From Paractinoplanes bogorensis (GTDB lineage Bacteria; Actinomycetota; Actinomycetes; Mycobacteriales; Micromonosporaceae), in assembly GCF_018829635.1 (NCBI RefSeq), contig NZ_JAHKKG010000005.1, positions 186,001 to 250,000 on the forward strand: a DNA stretch of 64,000 bases. Direction: 5' to 3'. Below, one piece after another: positions 7,534-15,641 of this stretch. The position numbers and the translations under genes were made by a program. The notes under the pieces were generated by a model. The model had not been told where the DNA came from. It ran no database searches and saw only the letters and a program-made list of their open reading frames with translations. The stretch's first letter is position 1. Each line of letters begins with the position of its first letter.

Positions 7534-8405
7534 ACGGAGGCGCGACCGGTGTTGGCCACGATGGCGTCGATGATCTGCGGCCACAGGGGCTTGGGCAGGT
7601 CGTGGCCCATGCCGGGGATCACGATCAGCTCGGATCCCGGCACCGCGGCCGCGGTGGCCCGGCCGCCGCTCACGTTGATCAGCGGGTCGGCCTCGCCGTG
7701 GATGACCAGCGTCGGAGCCGTGACCCCGCCCAGGGCGGCCGTGCGGTCGGGTGCGGCCAGGATCGCCGCGTACTGGCGCTGGGTGCCCTGCGGGCGGAAG
7801 CTGCGCTCGAACTTGGCCGCCGCGCGTTCCTGCAACCACTCCTCGGACGCCGGGTAGGCCGGGGAGCCGATCACCCGTGACGAGGCGATCGCACCGGCCA
7901 GGATCTCCTCGCGCGTGGTGGCGGGCGGGCGCATCAGGGCGGCCATGGCTTCCGGGGTGGGGTGCCCGACCGTACGGTCGCCGGTGGTCGACATGATCGA
8001 GCACAGCGAACTCACCAGGCCGGGGTGGTCGATGGTCAGCTGCTGGGCGATCATGCCGCCCATCGAGGCGCCGACCACGTGGGCGCGGGCGATGCCCAGC
8101 TCTTTGAGCAGGCCCGCGGCGTCGGCCGCCATGTCGCTGAGCAGGTAGGGGACCGTCGCCTGGTCGCCGCCGAAGATGGCCGCCGGGTCGGGCTGCGGCA
8201 ACTCGTCGAACGCGGTCGACAGCCCCGCGTCGCGGTTGTCGAACAGCACCACGTGGAACCCGCGGGACGCCAGCGCGGCGCAGAACTCGGCCGGCCAGTC
8301 GACCAGTTGCGCTCCCAGCCCCATGACCAGCAGCAGCGCCGGGTCGCCCGGTTCGCCCAGCGTCTCGTACCGAACATCGATCCCGTTTGCCCGTACGTCC
8401 GGCAC
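7530..8405 (-). CDS. Alpha/beta hydrolase
   Basis: 291-residue cytoplasmic hydrolase. The oxyanion region is LLVMGLGAQLVDW, the nucleophile elbow is GASMGG, the acid is in HGEADPLINV, and the His is in PGMGHDLP. It resembles aclacinomycin-methylesterase-like and epoxide-hydrolase-like proteins. GTG start. Its stop overlaps the stop of the convergent permease-like gene by 4 bp. Substrate unknown. Confidence 0.8.
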   Translation of the reverse strand: MPDVRANGIDVRYETLGEPGDPALLLVMGLGAQLVDWPAEFCAALASRGFHVVLFDNRDAGLSTAFDELPQPDPAAIFGGDQATVPYLLSDMAADAAGLLKELGIARAHVVGASMGGMIAQQLTIDHPGLVSSLCSIMSTTGDRTVGHPTPEAMAALMRPPATTREEILAGAIASSRVIGSPAYPASEEWLQERAAAKFERSFRPQGTQRQYAAILAAPDRTAALGGVTAPTLVIHGEADPLINVSGGRATAAAVPGSELIVIPGMGHDLPKPLWPQIIDAIVANTGRASV

Positions 8406-8510
8406 CCTGATCCCCTTCCCCGGCAGTCCCCGACAGCATGCCCCATCCAGGTGAACGCGGCATCGGCGGAACCGCCAACATCAGCCCTGGCTTATATAAG
8501 AACGAGCTGA

Positions 8511-8516
8511 TAACGT
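8511..8516 (+). promoter_or_regulatory. Candidate -10 (TAACGT) of the ArsR gene, leaderless
   Basis: TAACGT ends 7 nt before the GTG at 8524. A palindromic TTATATAA just upstream (8493-8500) could belong to the operator of the repressor it precedes. Confidence 0.4.
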
Positions 8517-8523
8517 ACGTCCC

Positions 8524-8877
8524 GTGCACGCGTTCGACGTTCTCGGCGATCCGGTCCGGCGCCGCATCCTGGAACTGCTCGCCACGGGGGAGCAGACGTC
8601 CGGGGCCGTCACCGAGGTGATCCGGGCCGAGTTCCAGATCTCTCAACCAGCCGTCTCGCAGCACCTGAAAGTGTTGCGCGACAACGGGTTCGCGACCGTA
8701 CGCCCGCAGGGGACCCGGCGCCTCTACGCGGTCGACGACACCGCGCTGCGCGAGGCCGACGCCTGGCTCGCGCGATTTCGGCACTTCTGGGCTCCCCATC
8801 TGGCCGCCATGGCCACCGAGGTGGCCCGGGGCAAACGACAACGACGACTCGCAGACGAGGGAGACACTGATGTTTGA
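8524..8877 (+). CDS. ArsR-family winged-helix regulator
   Basis: 117-residue repressor. The N-terminus (MHAFDVLGDPVRRRILELL) and the recognition region (QISQPAVSQHLKVLRDNGFATVRPQGTRRLYAV) are the ArsR signature. It lacks the CxC metal site, so it is not a classic metal sensor. It belongs to the group that sits in front of AHSA1/SRPBCC genes, and it overlaps such a gene by 8 bp. It likely autoregulates this pair. Confidence 0.85.
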   Translation: MHAFDVLGDPVRRRILELLATGEQTSGAVTEVIRAEFQISQPAVSQHLKVLRDNGFATVRPQGTRRLYAVDDTALREADAWLARFRHFWAPHLAAMATEVARGKRQRRLADEGDTDV

Positions 8878-9520
8878 CGTCGACACCCAGATCAGCCAGG
8901 TGCGCCGCGTGCTCGGCCGCAGCACACTCGAGGCCGGCGAGGCCCGCGTGTCCACGATCAGCCAGGTCTATGACACCGACATCGACGACCTGTGGGATGT
9001 GGTGACCAGCGCCGAGCGCATCGCGCGCTGGTTCCTGCCGATCGAGGGCGACCTCCGCGAGGGCGGGAAATACCAGCTCATCGGCAACGCGAGCGGCACC
9101 ATCACCGCCTGCGAGAAGCCTTCCCGGTACGCCGCCACGTGGGAATTCGCCGGACAAGTGAGCTGGATCGAGGTGCGGCTCAGCCCGGAAGGCGACGGCA
9201 CCCGATTCGAACTCGAGCACGTGGCCCATGTGGCCGACGAGTGGTGGGACCAGTTCGGGCCCGGCGCCACCGGCGTGGGCTGGGACCTGGGACTGCTCGG
9301 CCTCGCGACCTACGTGTCCGACCCGTCCACGGCGATCGATCCGGCCGCCATGGCCACCTGGCACGAGACGCCCGAGGGCCAGTCGTTCCTGCGTCAGTCG
9401 AGCGACCTGTGGGTCGAGGCCTCGATCGCCGACGGCACCGACCCGACGGCCGCGCGCGAGGCCGGCGAGCGCACGTACGCCTTCTACACCGGCACCGGTC
9501 CGGGCGCCGAGGCTTCATAA
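8870..9520 (+). CDS. SRPBCC (AHSA1-like) family protein
   Basis: 216-residue protein with the START-like helix-grip fold: TISQVYDTDIDDLWDVVTS, then ERIARWFLPIEGDLREGG and the late WDLGLLGLATY helix. These domains bind hydrophobic ligands, and their genes often follow an ArsR regulator, as here (8-bp overlap). An N-terminal extension of about 20 residues precedes the usual domain start. Ligand unknown. Confidence 0.8.
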   Translation: MFDVDTQISQVRRVLGRSTLEAGEARVSTISQVYDTDIDDLWDVVTSAERIARWFLPIEGDLREGGKYQLIGNASGTITACEKPSRYAATWEFAGQVSWIEVRLSPEGDGTRFELEHVAHVADEWWDQFGPGATGVGWDLGLLGLATYVSDPSTAIDPAAMATWHETPEGQSFLRQSSDLWVEASIADGTDPTAAREAGERTYAFYTGTGPGAEAS

Positions 9521-11836
9521 CCAGACGTCGACGGGCCCGGCGGTGAGCACACCACTGCCGGCCCCGGCGATCTGCCCGGCGGCGGGTCGCAGGGCGGCGC
9601 GAGCACGTTCGAGCATCGCAGACTCGTCCAGGTTCTGCGCGGCGCGCGCAATCAGCACCCAGAGAGCCTCGGACAGCAGGTCGGGCGGCGGTTCCGGGAC
9701 GGCCCGCAGCGCCTCGCGGGCCGCGGCCCGATCGCCTTCGGCCAGCAGCAGATGCGGGCGCGCCCACGGTTCGTACGGGCCGAAGTCCTGCTCGCCGCTG
9801 CTCTCCTCCAGACACAGCAGCGCGAGGGGCAGCAGCCCGTGCTCCAGGCCCGGCATGCCCGCGCCCTGGAGTCCCGCCGCCGCCGAGCGGTACGCCGTCG
9901 CCGACGGGTTCCGCATCGCCCGATGCCATCCGGTGAAGACGGCCACCAACGGCAGTTCGTGCTGCTCAGCCAAGTGGTCCACGGCGGTCGCGTGCTCGTC
10001 GGCGCCGATCGGATCGGCCAGGGCCGACCGCGCCTGCATGCGGATCAGGCGACCCAGCACCTCGTACGTGATCAGGCCGTGCCGCTGCGCCAGAACGACC
10101 AGCTCGGCCCCGATCGCATCCCGTTCCGGCGCCAGCCCGCAGCGGTAGAAGCTCTGCATGAACTGTCCGTTGAGAGCAAAAGCGAGCAGTCCCGGATCGT
10201 CCATCCGCCGCGCGATGCCGACCGCTTCCAATGCGCATTTCCGCCCGTACGCGTCCCGGTCGCCCCTCGTCTCCAACGCGATCGTGGTCAGCAGCCGGCC
10301 CCGTGCCGCGCCGGACTGTCCGGGCAGTGTGCGTTCGGCCGCCGCCACCACCTGCGCCGCCTGCTCGGGATCGTCCACGCGGGTCCAGATGGCCGGCACG
10401 TTGTACGCACCGATCACCCGCGCGGTCAGCTCCGGATCGCCCAGTTCCTCGGCCGCCGCGATCGCCGCCGTCCGGTGCCGCCGGGCGGCCTGGAGCCCGC
10501 CCCCGCCGGTCACCGCCAGACTGCGCAGCAGCCCGACCGTCGAGTCCAGCCGCGCCCGCGCACCCGCCGCCACGATCCGGTCGTAGTCCGCCGCCGCCGA
10601 CGCCCACACGCTCTCGCCGCTCGGCGGCGAGCTGGCGTTTTCTGCCGCCGCCGATGCCCGCACGTTCTCTCCGCTCGGCGGTGAACTGGCGTTGTCCGGC
10701 GCCGCCGATGCCCGCACGCTTTCCCCGCTCGGCGGCGAGCTGGCGTTGTCCGGCGCCGCCGATGCCCGCACGCTTTCCCCGCTCGGCGGCGAACTGGCGT
10801 TTTCTGCCGCCCCCGACGCCGACACGCTTTCCCCGCTCGGCGGTGAACTGGCGTTTTCCGCGTCGCCAGGTGTGGATCGGTTGCTCGTCTGTCCGTGCCG
10901 CGCAGAATTCGTGGTCACGTGCTCGGGCCGCGCAGAATTCGTGGTCACGTGCTCGGGCCGCGCAGAATTCGTGGTCACATGCTCGGGCCGCGCAGAAATC
11001 GTGGTCACATGCTCGGCCCACGCAGAATTCGTCGTCACATGCGCGGGCCGCGCGGGCTGGCTTGCCGTCGTTCGGTCGGCAGCCTCCGGCGAGTCGTCGA
11101 CAGGCCGATGGCTCGCCGGGGTCAGGTGGGTGGCGCGGCGGAGGATGTCCGTCTCGAGCTGGGACAACGCCGGTCCCGGGTCCAGGCCGAGCTGACTCAC
11201 CAGCCGTTCGCGGGCGCGGCACAGCACGGCCAGGGCGTCGCCCGGGCGGTCGTCGCGATAGAGGGCCAGGGCCAGCAGGCGCCACGCGTCCTCGCGCCAC
11301 GGATGTCCGGTGACGTGCGCGTCGAGGTCGGCGATGGCCTCAGCGTGCCGTCCACGGTCGATGCGCTCGGTGGCGAGCAACTCGACCGCTCGCAGGCGCA
11401 GTTCGCTCAGCCGGGCCCGTTCGGCGCGCGCCCACGGCTCGTCGGCGAACTCGGCGTAGGCCGGACCGCGCCACAGATTGAGCGCCTCCTGCGCGTTCTC
11501 GGTCATGAGTTGCTCGAACCGCCAGGCGTCGACGTTCGTCGTGCGCAACGCGTAGCCCGGTCCCTCGGTCACCAGAACGCTCGGGGGAGTGCGCGGCGCC
11601 CGGTCCGGCTCGATCGCGCGGCGCAGGGCGGCCACGAACGTCCGGACCGCGGAGACAGCGCCCTCGGGCGGAACGAGCCACAAGTCGTCGACCAGGTGAC
11701 CGACCGGCACGACCCGCCCGCGCGCGACGATGAGCCGAGCGAGCACGGCGCGATGACGCGGCCCTTTGAGCGCGATCGGTTCGCCTTCCGCATCCCAGGC
11801 GGTGACCGGCCCGAGCACTCCGAAACCCACCGTCAC
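9515..11836 (-). CDS. SARP/AfsR-type transcriptional regulator with repeat linker
   Basis: 773-residue regulator. Residues 1-95 are an OmpR-like winged helix (FGVLGPVTAWDAEGEPIALKG then HRAVLARLIV). Residues 100-240 are the bacterial transcriptional activation domain typical of SARPs (WRFEQLM to LGLDPGPALSQLE). There is no P-loop, so unlike AfsR it has no NB-ARC ATPase. Residues 262-412 are low-complexity linker made of two minisatellites, and residues 420-773 are helical and TPR-like. SARPs activate antibiotic gene clusters, but none is visible next to it. The GTG at 11836 abuts a large repeat block, so its promoter lies in or beyond repeats. Confidence 0.8.
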   Translation of the reverse strand: MTVGFGVLGPVTAWDAEGEPIALKGPRHRAVLARLIVARGRVVPVGHLVDDLWLVPPEGAVSAVRTFVAALRRAIEPDRAPRTPPSVLVTEGPGYALRTTNVDAWRFEQLMTENAQEALNLWRGPAYAEFADEPWARAERARLSELRLRAVELLATERIDRGRHAEAIADLDAHVTGHPWREDAWRLLALALYRDDRPGDALAVLCRARERLVSQLGLDPGPALSQLETDILRRATHLTPASHRPVDDSPEAADRTTASQPARPAHVTTNSAWAEHVTTISARPEHVTTNSARPEHVTTNSARPEHVTTNSARHGQTSNRSTPGDAENASSPPSGESVSASGAAENASSPPSGESVRASAAPDNASSPPSGESVRASAAPDNASSPPSGENVRASAAAENASSPPSGESVWASAAADYDRIVAAGARARLDSTVGLLRSLAVTGGGGLQAARRHRTAAIAAAEELGDPELTARVIGAYNVPAIWTRVDDPEQAAQVVAAAERTLPGQSGAARGRLLTTIALETRGDRDAYGRKCALEAVGIARRMDDPGLLAFALNGQFMQSFYRCGLAPERDAIGAELVVLAQRHGLITYEVLGRLIRMQARSALADPIGADEHATAVDHLAEQHELPLVAVFTGWHRAMRNPSATAYRSAAAGLQGAGMPGLEHGLLPLALLCLEESSGEQDFGPYEPWARPHLLLAEGDRAAAREALRAVPEPPPDLLSEALWVLIARAAQNLDESAMLERARAALRPAAGQIAGAGSGVLTAGPVDVWL
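10603..10872 (-). repeat. 54-bp in-frame minisatellite in the SARP gene, five copies
   Basis: Five 54-bp units encode 18-residue repeats of the type NASSPPSGESVRASAA. Example boundaries are 10687 and 10741. Copies differ by a few bases (GES/GEN, VRAS/VWAS/VSAS). The length is a multiple of three, so copy-number change would leave the regulator in frame. Confidence 0.85.
10890..11053 (-). repeat. 30-bp in-frame minisatellite in the SARP gene, five copies
   Basis: Units of 30 bp encode SARPEHVTTN-type decapeptides. The plus-strand unit begins GCTCGGGCCGCGCAGA. This matches 15 of 16 bases of the 30-bp unit downstream of the first gene (1789-1804), although the rest of the unit differs. Confidence 0.85.
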
Positions 11837-11851
11837 CCGGCCACGCTACCG

Positions 11852-12098
11852 CCCGCGCTGCCCGCGCTGCCCGCGCTGCCCGCGCTGCCCGCGCTGCCCG
11901 CGCTGCCCGCGCTGCCCCGCCCCGCGCCGCGTCGCCCCGCGCCCGCACCGCCCCGCGTCGTCCCGCGCCCGCACCGCCCCGCGTCTTCCCGCGCCCGCAC
12001 CGCCCCGCGCCGCCCTGCGCCGCGCCGCCCTGCGCCGCGCCGCCCTGCGCCGCGCCGCCCTGCCCCGCGCCGCCCTGCCCCGCGCCGCCCTGCCCCGC
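11852..12098. repeat. Three adjacent GC-rich minisatellites upstream of the SARP gene
   Basis: Seven perfect 9-bp units CCCGCGCTG (11852-11914) are followed, after a short join, by three 26-bp units starting GTCGCCCCGCGCCCGCACCG (11931-12008). Six 15-bp units GCCGCCCTG(C/G)(G/C)CCGC-type then follow (12009-12098). On the minus strand, which is the coding strand of the SARP gene, the first block reads GGGCAGCGC repeated, i.e. G3 runs spaced by 6 nt that could fold as a G-quadruplex. No coding function is supported. The block fills most of the 324-bp gap 11837-12160. Confidence 0.9.
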
Positions 12099-12147
12099 GC
12101 CGCCTCGCCGCCTTTGTCCGCGCCACGGCCGGCCGTTGGTCCGTTGT

Positions 12148-12153
12148 TAGGCT
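12148..12153 (+). promoter_or_regulatory. Candidate -10 (TAGGCT), leaderless start
   Basis: TAGGCT lies 7 nt before the GTG at 12161 but only 1 nt before the alternative GTG at 12155, which favours 12161 as the start. Confidence 0.35.
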
Positions 12154-12160
12154 CGTGACC

Positions 12161-12520
12161 GTGGTTGCGCCGGAGGACCAGTCGCCATTGCCGCAGTTCA
12201 TCGTCCTTGTGTACGAGCGCGAGGTGCCGGACGACGCGCGGTCGGCCTCGTCCGCCGTTCTCGAGGCGCACATGAGTCTTCCGCGGAAGATCGGCGAGAC
12301 CGGCGGCCGAATCGTCGCGGGCCACGCCGCGCAGCCTCCGTCCGCGGGGGTGTCGATCCGCGACAACGTGGTGAGCGGCGGATCGTTGACGGCCGGCGAA
12401 GTGACGTTCGCCGGCTACCTCGTCGTGGAGGCCTCCGACTTCGACCATGCCGTCTGGATCGGGCGCATGGTTCCGGTCAGTGACGGATGGGTCGAGGTCC
12501 GGCCCCTCGTCGCCGGGTGA
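12161..12520 (+). CDS. YciI (YCII/DGPF) family protein
   Basis: About 119 residues with the YCII ferredoxin-like fold: PQFIVLVYEREVP, then a AHMSLPRKIGETGGRIVAG stretch, a tag-like SIRDNVVSGG and AGYLVVEASDFDHAVWIGRM. It is more diverged than the YciI partner of the sigma factor at 40.4 kb and has no sigma gene beside it. The role of YCII proteins is mostly unknown. The start is set by the -10 hexamer; GTG 12155 is the alternative. Confidence 0.7.
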   Translation: MVAPEDQSPLPQFIVLVYEREVPDDARSASSAVLEAHMSLPRKIGETGGRIVAGHAAQPPSAGVSIRDNVVSGGSLTAGEVTFAGYLVVEASDFDHAVWIGRMVPVSDGWVEVRPLVAG

Positions 12521-12565
12521 CGACTTGCTCATCGGATGCTCATTCGGGCGTCGCAGAGTGGGGAC

Positions 12566-13426
12566 ATGTTCGAAACGCACAAAGTGAGCGTCGATGACGG
12601 CGTGGAACTGTTCGCCAGTGTCGGCGGTAGTGGCCGCCCGATCGTTCTGCTGCACGGCTTTCCGCAGACGCACCTGATGTGGCGGCACGTGGCCGCCGAC
12701 CTGGCCGCCGATCACACGGTGATCTGCCCGGACCTGCGCGGTTACGGCGCCAGCGGCAAACCCGCCGCGGACGGGCCGTCCGTCTACTCGAAACGCACCA
12801 TGGCGCGCGATGTCGTGCGGCTGGCCGGAGCGCTCGGGTTCGAACGGTTCGCGCTGGCCGGGCACGACCGTGGTGCGCTGGTGGCCGTTCGCGCGGGGCT
12901 GGACCATCCTGAGGCGGTCACTCATCTGGCGTCGCTGGATGTGCTGCCGACACTCGACATGTGGGACGTCATGCGCGGGGAGTCGGCGGCCGTCGGGTTC
13001 CATCTCTACCTGATGGCGCAGCCGCCCGGGCTGCCCGAGCGGATGATCGAGGCGTCGGCCGACGACTTCTTCGGATACTTCCTCGACCTGTGGACCCGCG
13101 ACCCGGAAGCGATCCCGGCCGACGTGCGGGAGCGCTATCTGGCCGCGTGCCGGGCGGCGGTTCCGTCGATCGTCGCCGACTACCGGGCTTCGGCCGGCAT
13201 CGACCTGGAGCATGACCGGGCCGATCGGGCGGCCGGCCGCACCCTGAGCATGCCGGTGACCGTTCTTCAGCAGGACTGGGGTGCGCAGCTCGGCTTTGAC
13301 GCCGCCGCCCGGTGGCGCGCGTGGGCTCCGGATCTGGATCACCGCCCGGTGAGCTGCGGGCATTTCATGGCCGAGGAGGATCCGGCGCTGGTGACCAAGG
13401 CGCTGCGCGACCTGCTGGCCCGCTGA
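12566..13426 (+). CDS. Alpha/beta hydrolase, haloacetate dehalogenase/epoxide hydrolase-like
   Basis: 286 residues. Visible motifs are LLHGFPQTHLMW (HGFP oxyanion motif), nucleophile elbow GHDRGA with Asp as nucleophile, RGYGASGKP, and the catalytic His in SCGHFMAEE. Asp nucleophile, the HDRGA context and the late GHFMAEE are the pattern of fluoroacetate dehalogenase DehH1 relatives, many of which act on other substrates. The ATG at 12566 is preferred to one at 12536 because homology starts there and a GGGGA lies upstream. Confidence 0.75.
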   Translation: MFETHKVSVDDGVELFASVGGSGRPIVLLHGFPQTHLMWRHVAADLAADHTVICPDLRGYGASGKPAADGPSVYSKRTMARDVVRLAGALGFERFALAGHDRGALVAVRAGLDHPEAVTHLASLDVLPTLDMWDVMRGESAAVGFHLYLMAQPPGLPERMIEASADDFFGYFLDLWTRDPEAIPADVRERYLAACRAAVPSIVADYRASAGIDLEHDRADRAAGRTLSMPVTVLQQDWGAQLGFDAAARWRAWAPDLDHRPVSCGHFMAEEDPALVTKALRDLLAR

Positions 13427-13477
13427 GTTCGGCACACCGGGCGGCGACCGGGTAACCGACAATACGTACAAATCGGA

Positions 13478-13483
13478 TAGGGT
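13478..13483 (+). promoter_or_regulatory. Candidate -10 (TAGGGT), leaderless start
   Basis: TAGGGT ends 7 nt before the ATG at 13491, supporting that start over the GTG at 13482. Confidence 0.35.
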
Positions 13484-13490
13484 GGCGGGC

Positions 13491-14261
13491 ATGCGCCGCA
13501 GCTCCGCCTTGTTCACGGCCCTGGTGGCCGCCACCCTGCCGACCCTGCTCGTTCCGATGGCCGCCCAGGCCAGGCCGTCGCTGGACGACCGCCCCGCCGC
13601 TGGCCAGGCGACCCAGCCGGTCACCGCCACGCAGCCGAAGCCCGCGATCGGGAGCCGGGCGACGCAGCCGAAGCCGGCGATCGCGGGTCGAGCGACGCAG
13701 CCGGAGCCGGCGACCGAGCTCCGGGCCACGCAGCCGAGGCCGCAGGTCGGCGACGTGCTCACGGCCCAGGAGATCGCTACGATGGCCGCCCACCGGAGCA
13801 GTGGGGTGAGCGGCCGGGCGGCGGCCCCGATCGACCTGGTGGGGCTCGACTTCCAGATCATCAACGCGGCCAGCCGCTGGTGCCTCACGTCCAGCATGAC
13901 CGAGCTCCCGTGCGCGACCACCGACCCGTACCGCTGGCGCTTCCGCCCGGTCGGCGCGACCGGCCTGATGGAGCTCCTCAACGTCCGCACCAACACGTGC
14001 CTGACCATGCCCGGCGGCACCACGACCGACGGTGCGCGGGCCGGCCTGGCCCCGTGCGAAGACCTGCCGTCCCGCCGGTGGACGCTGCGCGATTCACTCG
14101 GCGAGACAGCCAAGGTCGTCAACGCCCGTTCCGGCAAGTGCCTGCAGATCCAGAGCGGTGTCGCCGTTCAGGACTCGTGCGCCGGCACGGCCGGAACCCG
14201 CCGCTGGACCGTCCGCGTCGTCGGCCTCCCGCTCCCCGGGCTTACGATCAGGCAGCGCTGA
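13491..14261 (+). CDS. Secreted ricin-type beta-trefoil protein
   Basis: 256-residue exported protein. A Sec signal (MRRSSALFTALVAATLPTLL) is followed by a repeat-rich linker with ATQPKPAI-like units (residues about 35-80) and then a single domain with beta-trefoil character: FQIINAASRWCLTS, NVRTNTCLTMPG and NARSGKCLQIQSG, three related strands each with a Cys, followed by W-x(n) QxW-like ends (YRWRF, RRWTL, RRWTV). Such domains bind sugars, but no catalytic domain is attached. Confidence 0.7.
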   Translation: MRRSSALFTALVAATLPTLLVPMAAQARPSLDDRPAAGQATQPVTATQPKPAIGSRATQPKPAIAGRATQPEPATELRATQPRPQVGDVLTAQEIATMAAHRSSGVSGRAAAPIDLVGLDFQIINAASRWCLTSSMTELPCATTDPYRWRFRPVGATGLMELLNVRTNTCLTMPGGTTTDGARAGLAPCEDLPSRRWTLRDSLGETAKVVNARSGKCLQIQSGVAVQDSCAGTAGTRRWTVRVVGLPLPGLTIRQR

Positions 14262-14380
14262 CCCGCAACCCCGGGCGAGATCAAGGTTGCGCCCAGTGGG
14301 CAATGTCGTGATGGGGATGGATTCCGCGGCGGTCGATTTGGTTGGATGCGTTGCCACCAACTCGACCGAATGGAATGTTC

Positions 14381-15634
14381 ATGCGCCGCGCCTTTGCCGC
14401 CCTCCTTGTCGTGGGCGTTCTCGCGCTGACCGTCGGGCTGGTGGTCTCGCGGCCGGAGAGGCCCCGCGTCGCCATCGCGGCGGCGACGAAAAAACAAGCG
14501 GTTTCTCCGTACGAACGAGCGGTCGCGGCGCTTGACGTGCAGTCGCAGGCGCTGCTGGCCGGGGACGAGGCGGGCTGGCTGGCGGTCGTTGACGCGCCGT
14601 TGAAAGCGCGCTACCGCAACATGTTCCGGTCGTTGCGGGCGCTGGACGTGACCAGCTTCGTCTACAAGCCGGGGGTCGGGCAGCCGGTCAAAGGCAACGC
14701 GGCGGCGGTCGTGTTCCGGGCCGAGGTCTTCTACTGCCTGGGGCCGGACATGTGCCCGGCCGCCCAGGGCAGTGAGTGGCAGGGGCCGCCGCACATCGAG
14801 CAGCGGCTCACCATGCGGCCGGTCGGTGGGCAGTACGTGATCGGGGTGGCCGCGGCGGGCACCGATGAGGATCCGCGGCGGCCGGCGCCGTGGGAGAGCG
14901 GCGAGCTGGTGGCGTTGCGGGGAACCCGGGTCACGCTGTTCGCGGCGCCGGCGGAACGTCGCTATCTGACCCGGGTGCTGCCGGTGGCCGAGGCGGCGGC
15001 GAAGGTCGACGACCGGTTCGCGGCGCTGATCGGGACGCCGCAGTCGCGTTACCGCATCTATCTGGCCGGCGAGGCGCAGTGGAGGAAGTGGTACGGCGGT
15101 AACCAGGACGACTGGGCGATCGGGCTGGCCGTGCCGCTCAACATGCACGGCATCGACGTGATGCTGCGGATGAAGGAGCTCGACGACGATCCGCTGATGC
15201 TGCGGGTGGCCCTGCAGCACGAGCTCGGCCACGTGGTGACGCTGTCCGGCGCCTACCGGGCCGACGCCGCCGAGGACACCTGGCTCAGCGAGGGCATCGC
15301 GGAGTACATCGGCTGGTCGCCGGCGAGCGCCGCGCGGACGCTGCGCCGCGACAGCGTGCGCTGGCAGCTCCGGCGCAAGGCGATGACGACGATGATCCCG
15401 GAGCAGCCGCGCCCGTCCGCGCCGGCCCGCGCGGGGGACGCGTTCTACGGGCTCAGTCACCTTGCGGTTGACTGCATGGCCAAGACGTACGGGGAACGGA
15501 AGCTCTTGACCTTTGTCCGTCTGGTGCTGACGCAGGACAACGAGCTCGACCAGGCGGCGGGCGACGCGTACGGGGTGCCGTTCGCGACCGTGGACCGGGC
15601 GTGCGTGAAGTGGACGCGGCAGCAGATGCTATAG
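14381..15634 (+). CDS. Secreted or membrane-anchored zinc metallopeptidase-like protein (peptidase MA type)
   Basis: 417 residues. An N-terminal hydrophobic segment (AFAALLVVGVLALTVGLVVS) serves as signal or anchor. The C-terminal half has HELGH, and about 25 residues on WLSEGIAEYIGW, where the second Glu would be the third zinc ligand; this is the gluzincin pattern of peptidase MA/DUF2268-like proteins. The region between is an unassigned domain with two close Cys. It probably cleaves peptides at the cell surface. ATGs at 14375 and 14342 are alternative starts. Confidence 0.7.
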   Translation: MRRAFAALLVVGVLALTVGLVVSRPERPRVAIAAATKKQAVSPYERAVAALDVQSQALLAGDEAGWLAVVDAPLKARYRNMFRSLRALDVTSFVYKPGVGQPVKGNAAAVVFRAEVFYCLGPDMCPAAQGSEWQGPPHIEQRLTMRPVGGQYVIGVAAAGTDEDPRRPAPWESGELVALRGTRVTLFAAPAERRYLTRVLPVAEAAAKVDDRFAALIGTPQSRYRIYLAGEAQWRKWYGGNQDDWAIGLAVPLNMHGIDVMLRMKELDDDPLMLRVALQHELGHVVTLSGAYRADAAEDTWLSEGIAEYIGWSPASAARTLRRDSVRWQLRRKAMTTMIPEQPRPSAPARAGDAFYGLSHLAVDCMAKTYGERKLLTFVRLVLTQDNELDQAAGDAYGVPFATVDRACVKWTRQQML

Positions 15635-15641
15635 CTGTCAC

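Noticed and set aside
10603..12098. Repeats as a possible CRISPR array
   Set aside because: Units are contiguous with no variable spacers and lie in or next to coding sequence; no cas genes.
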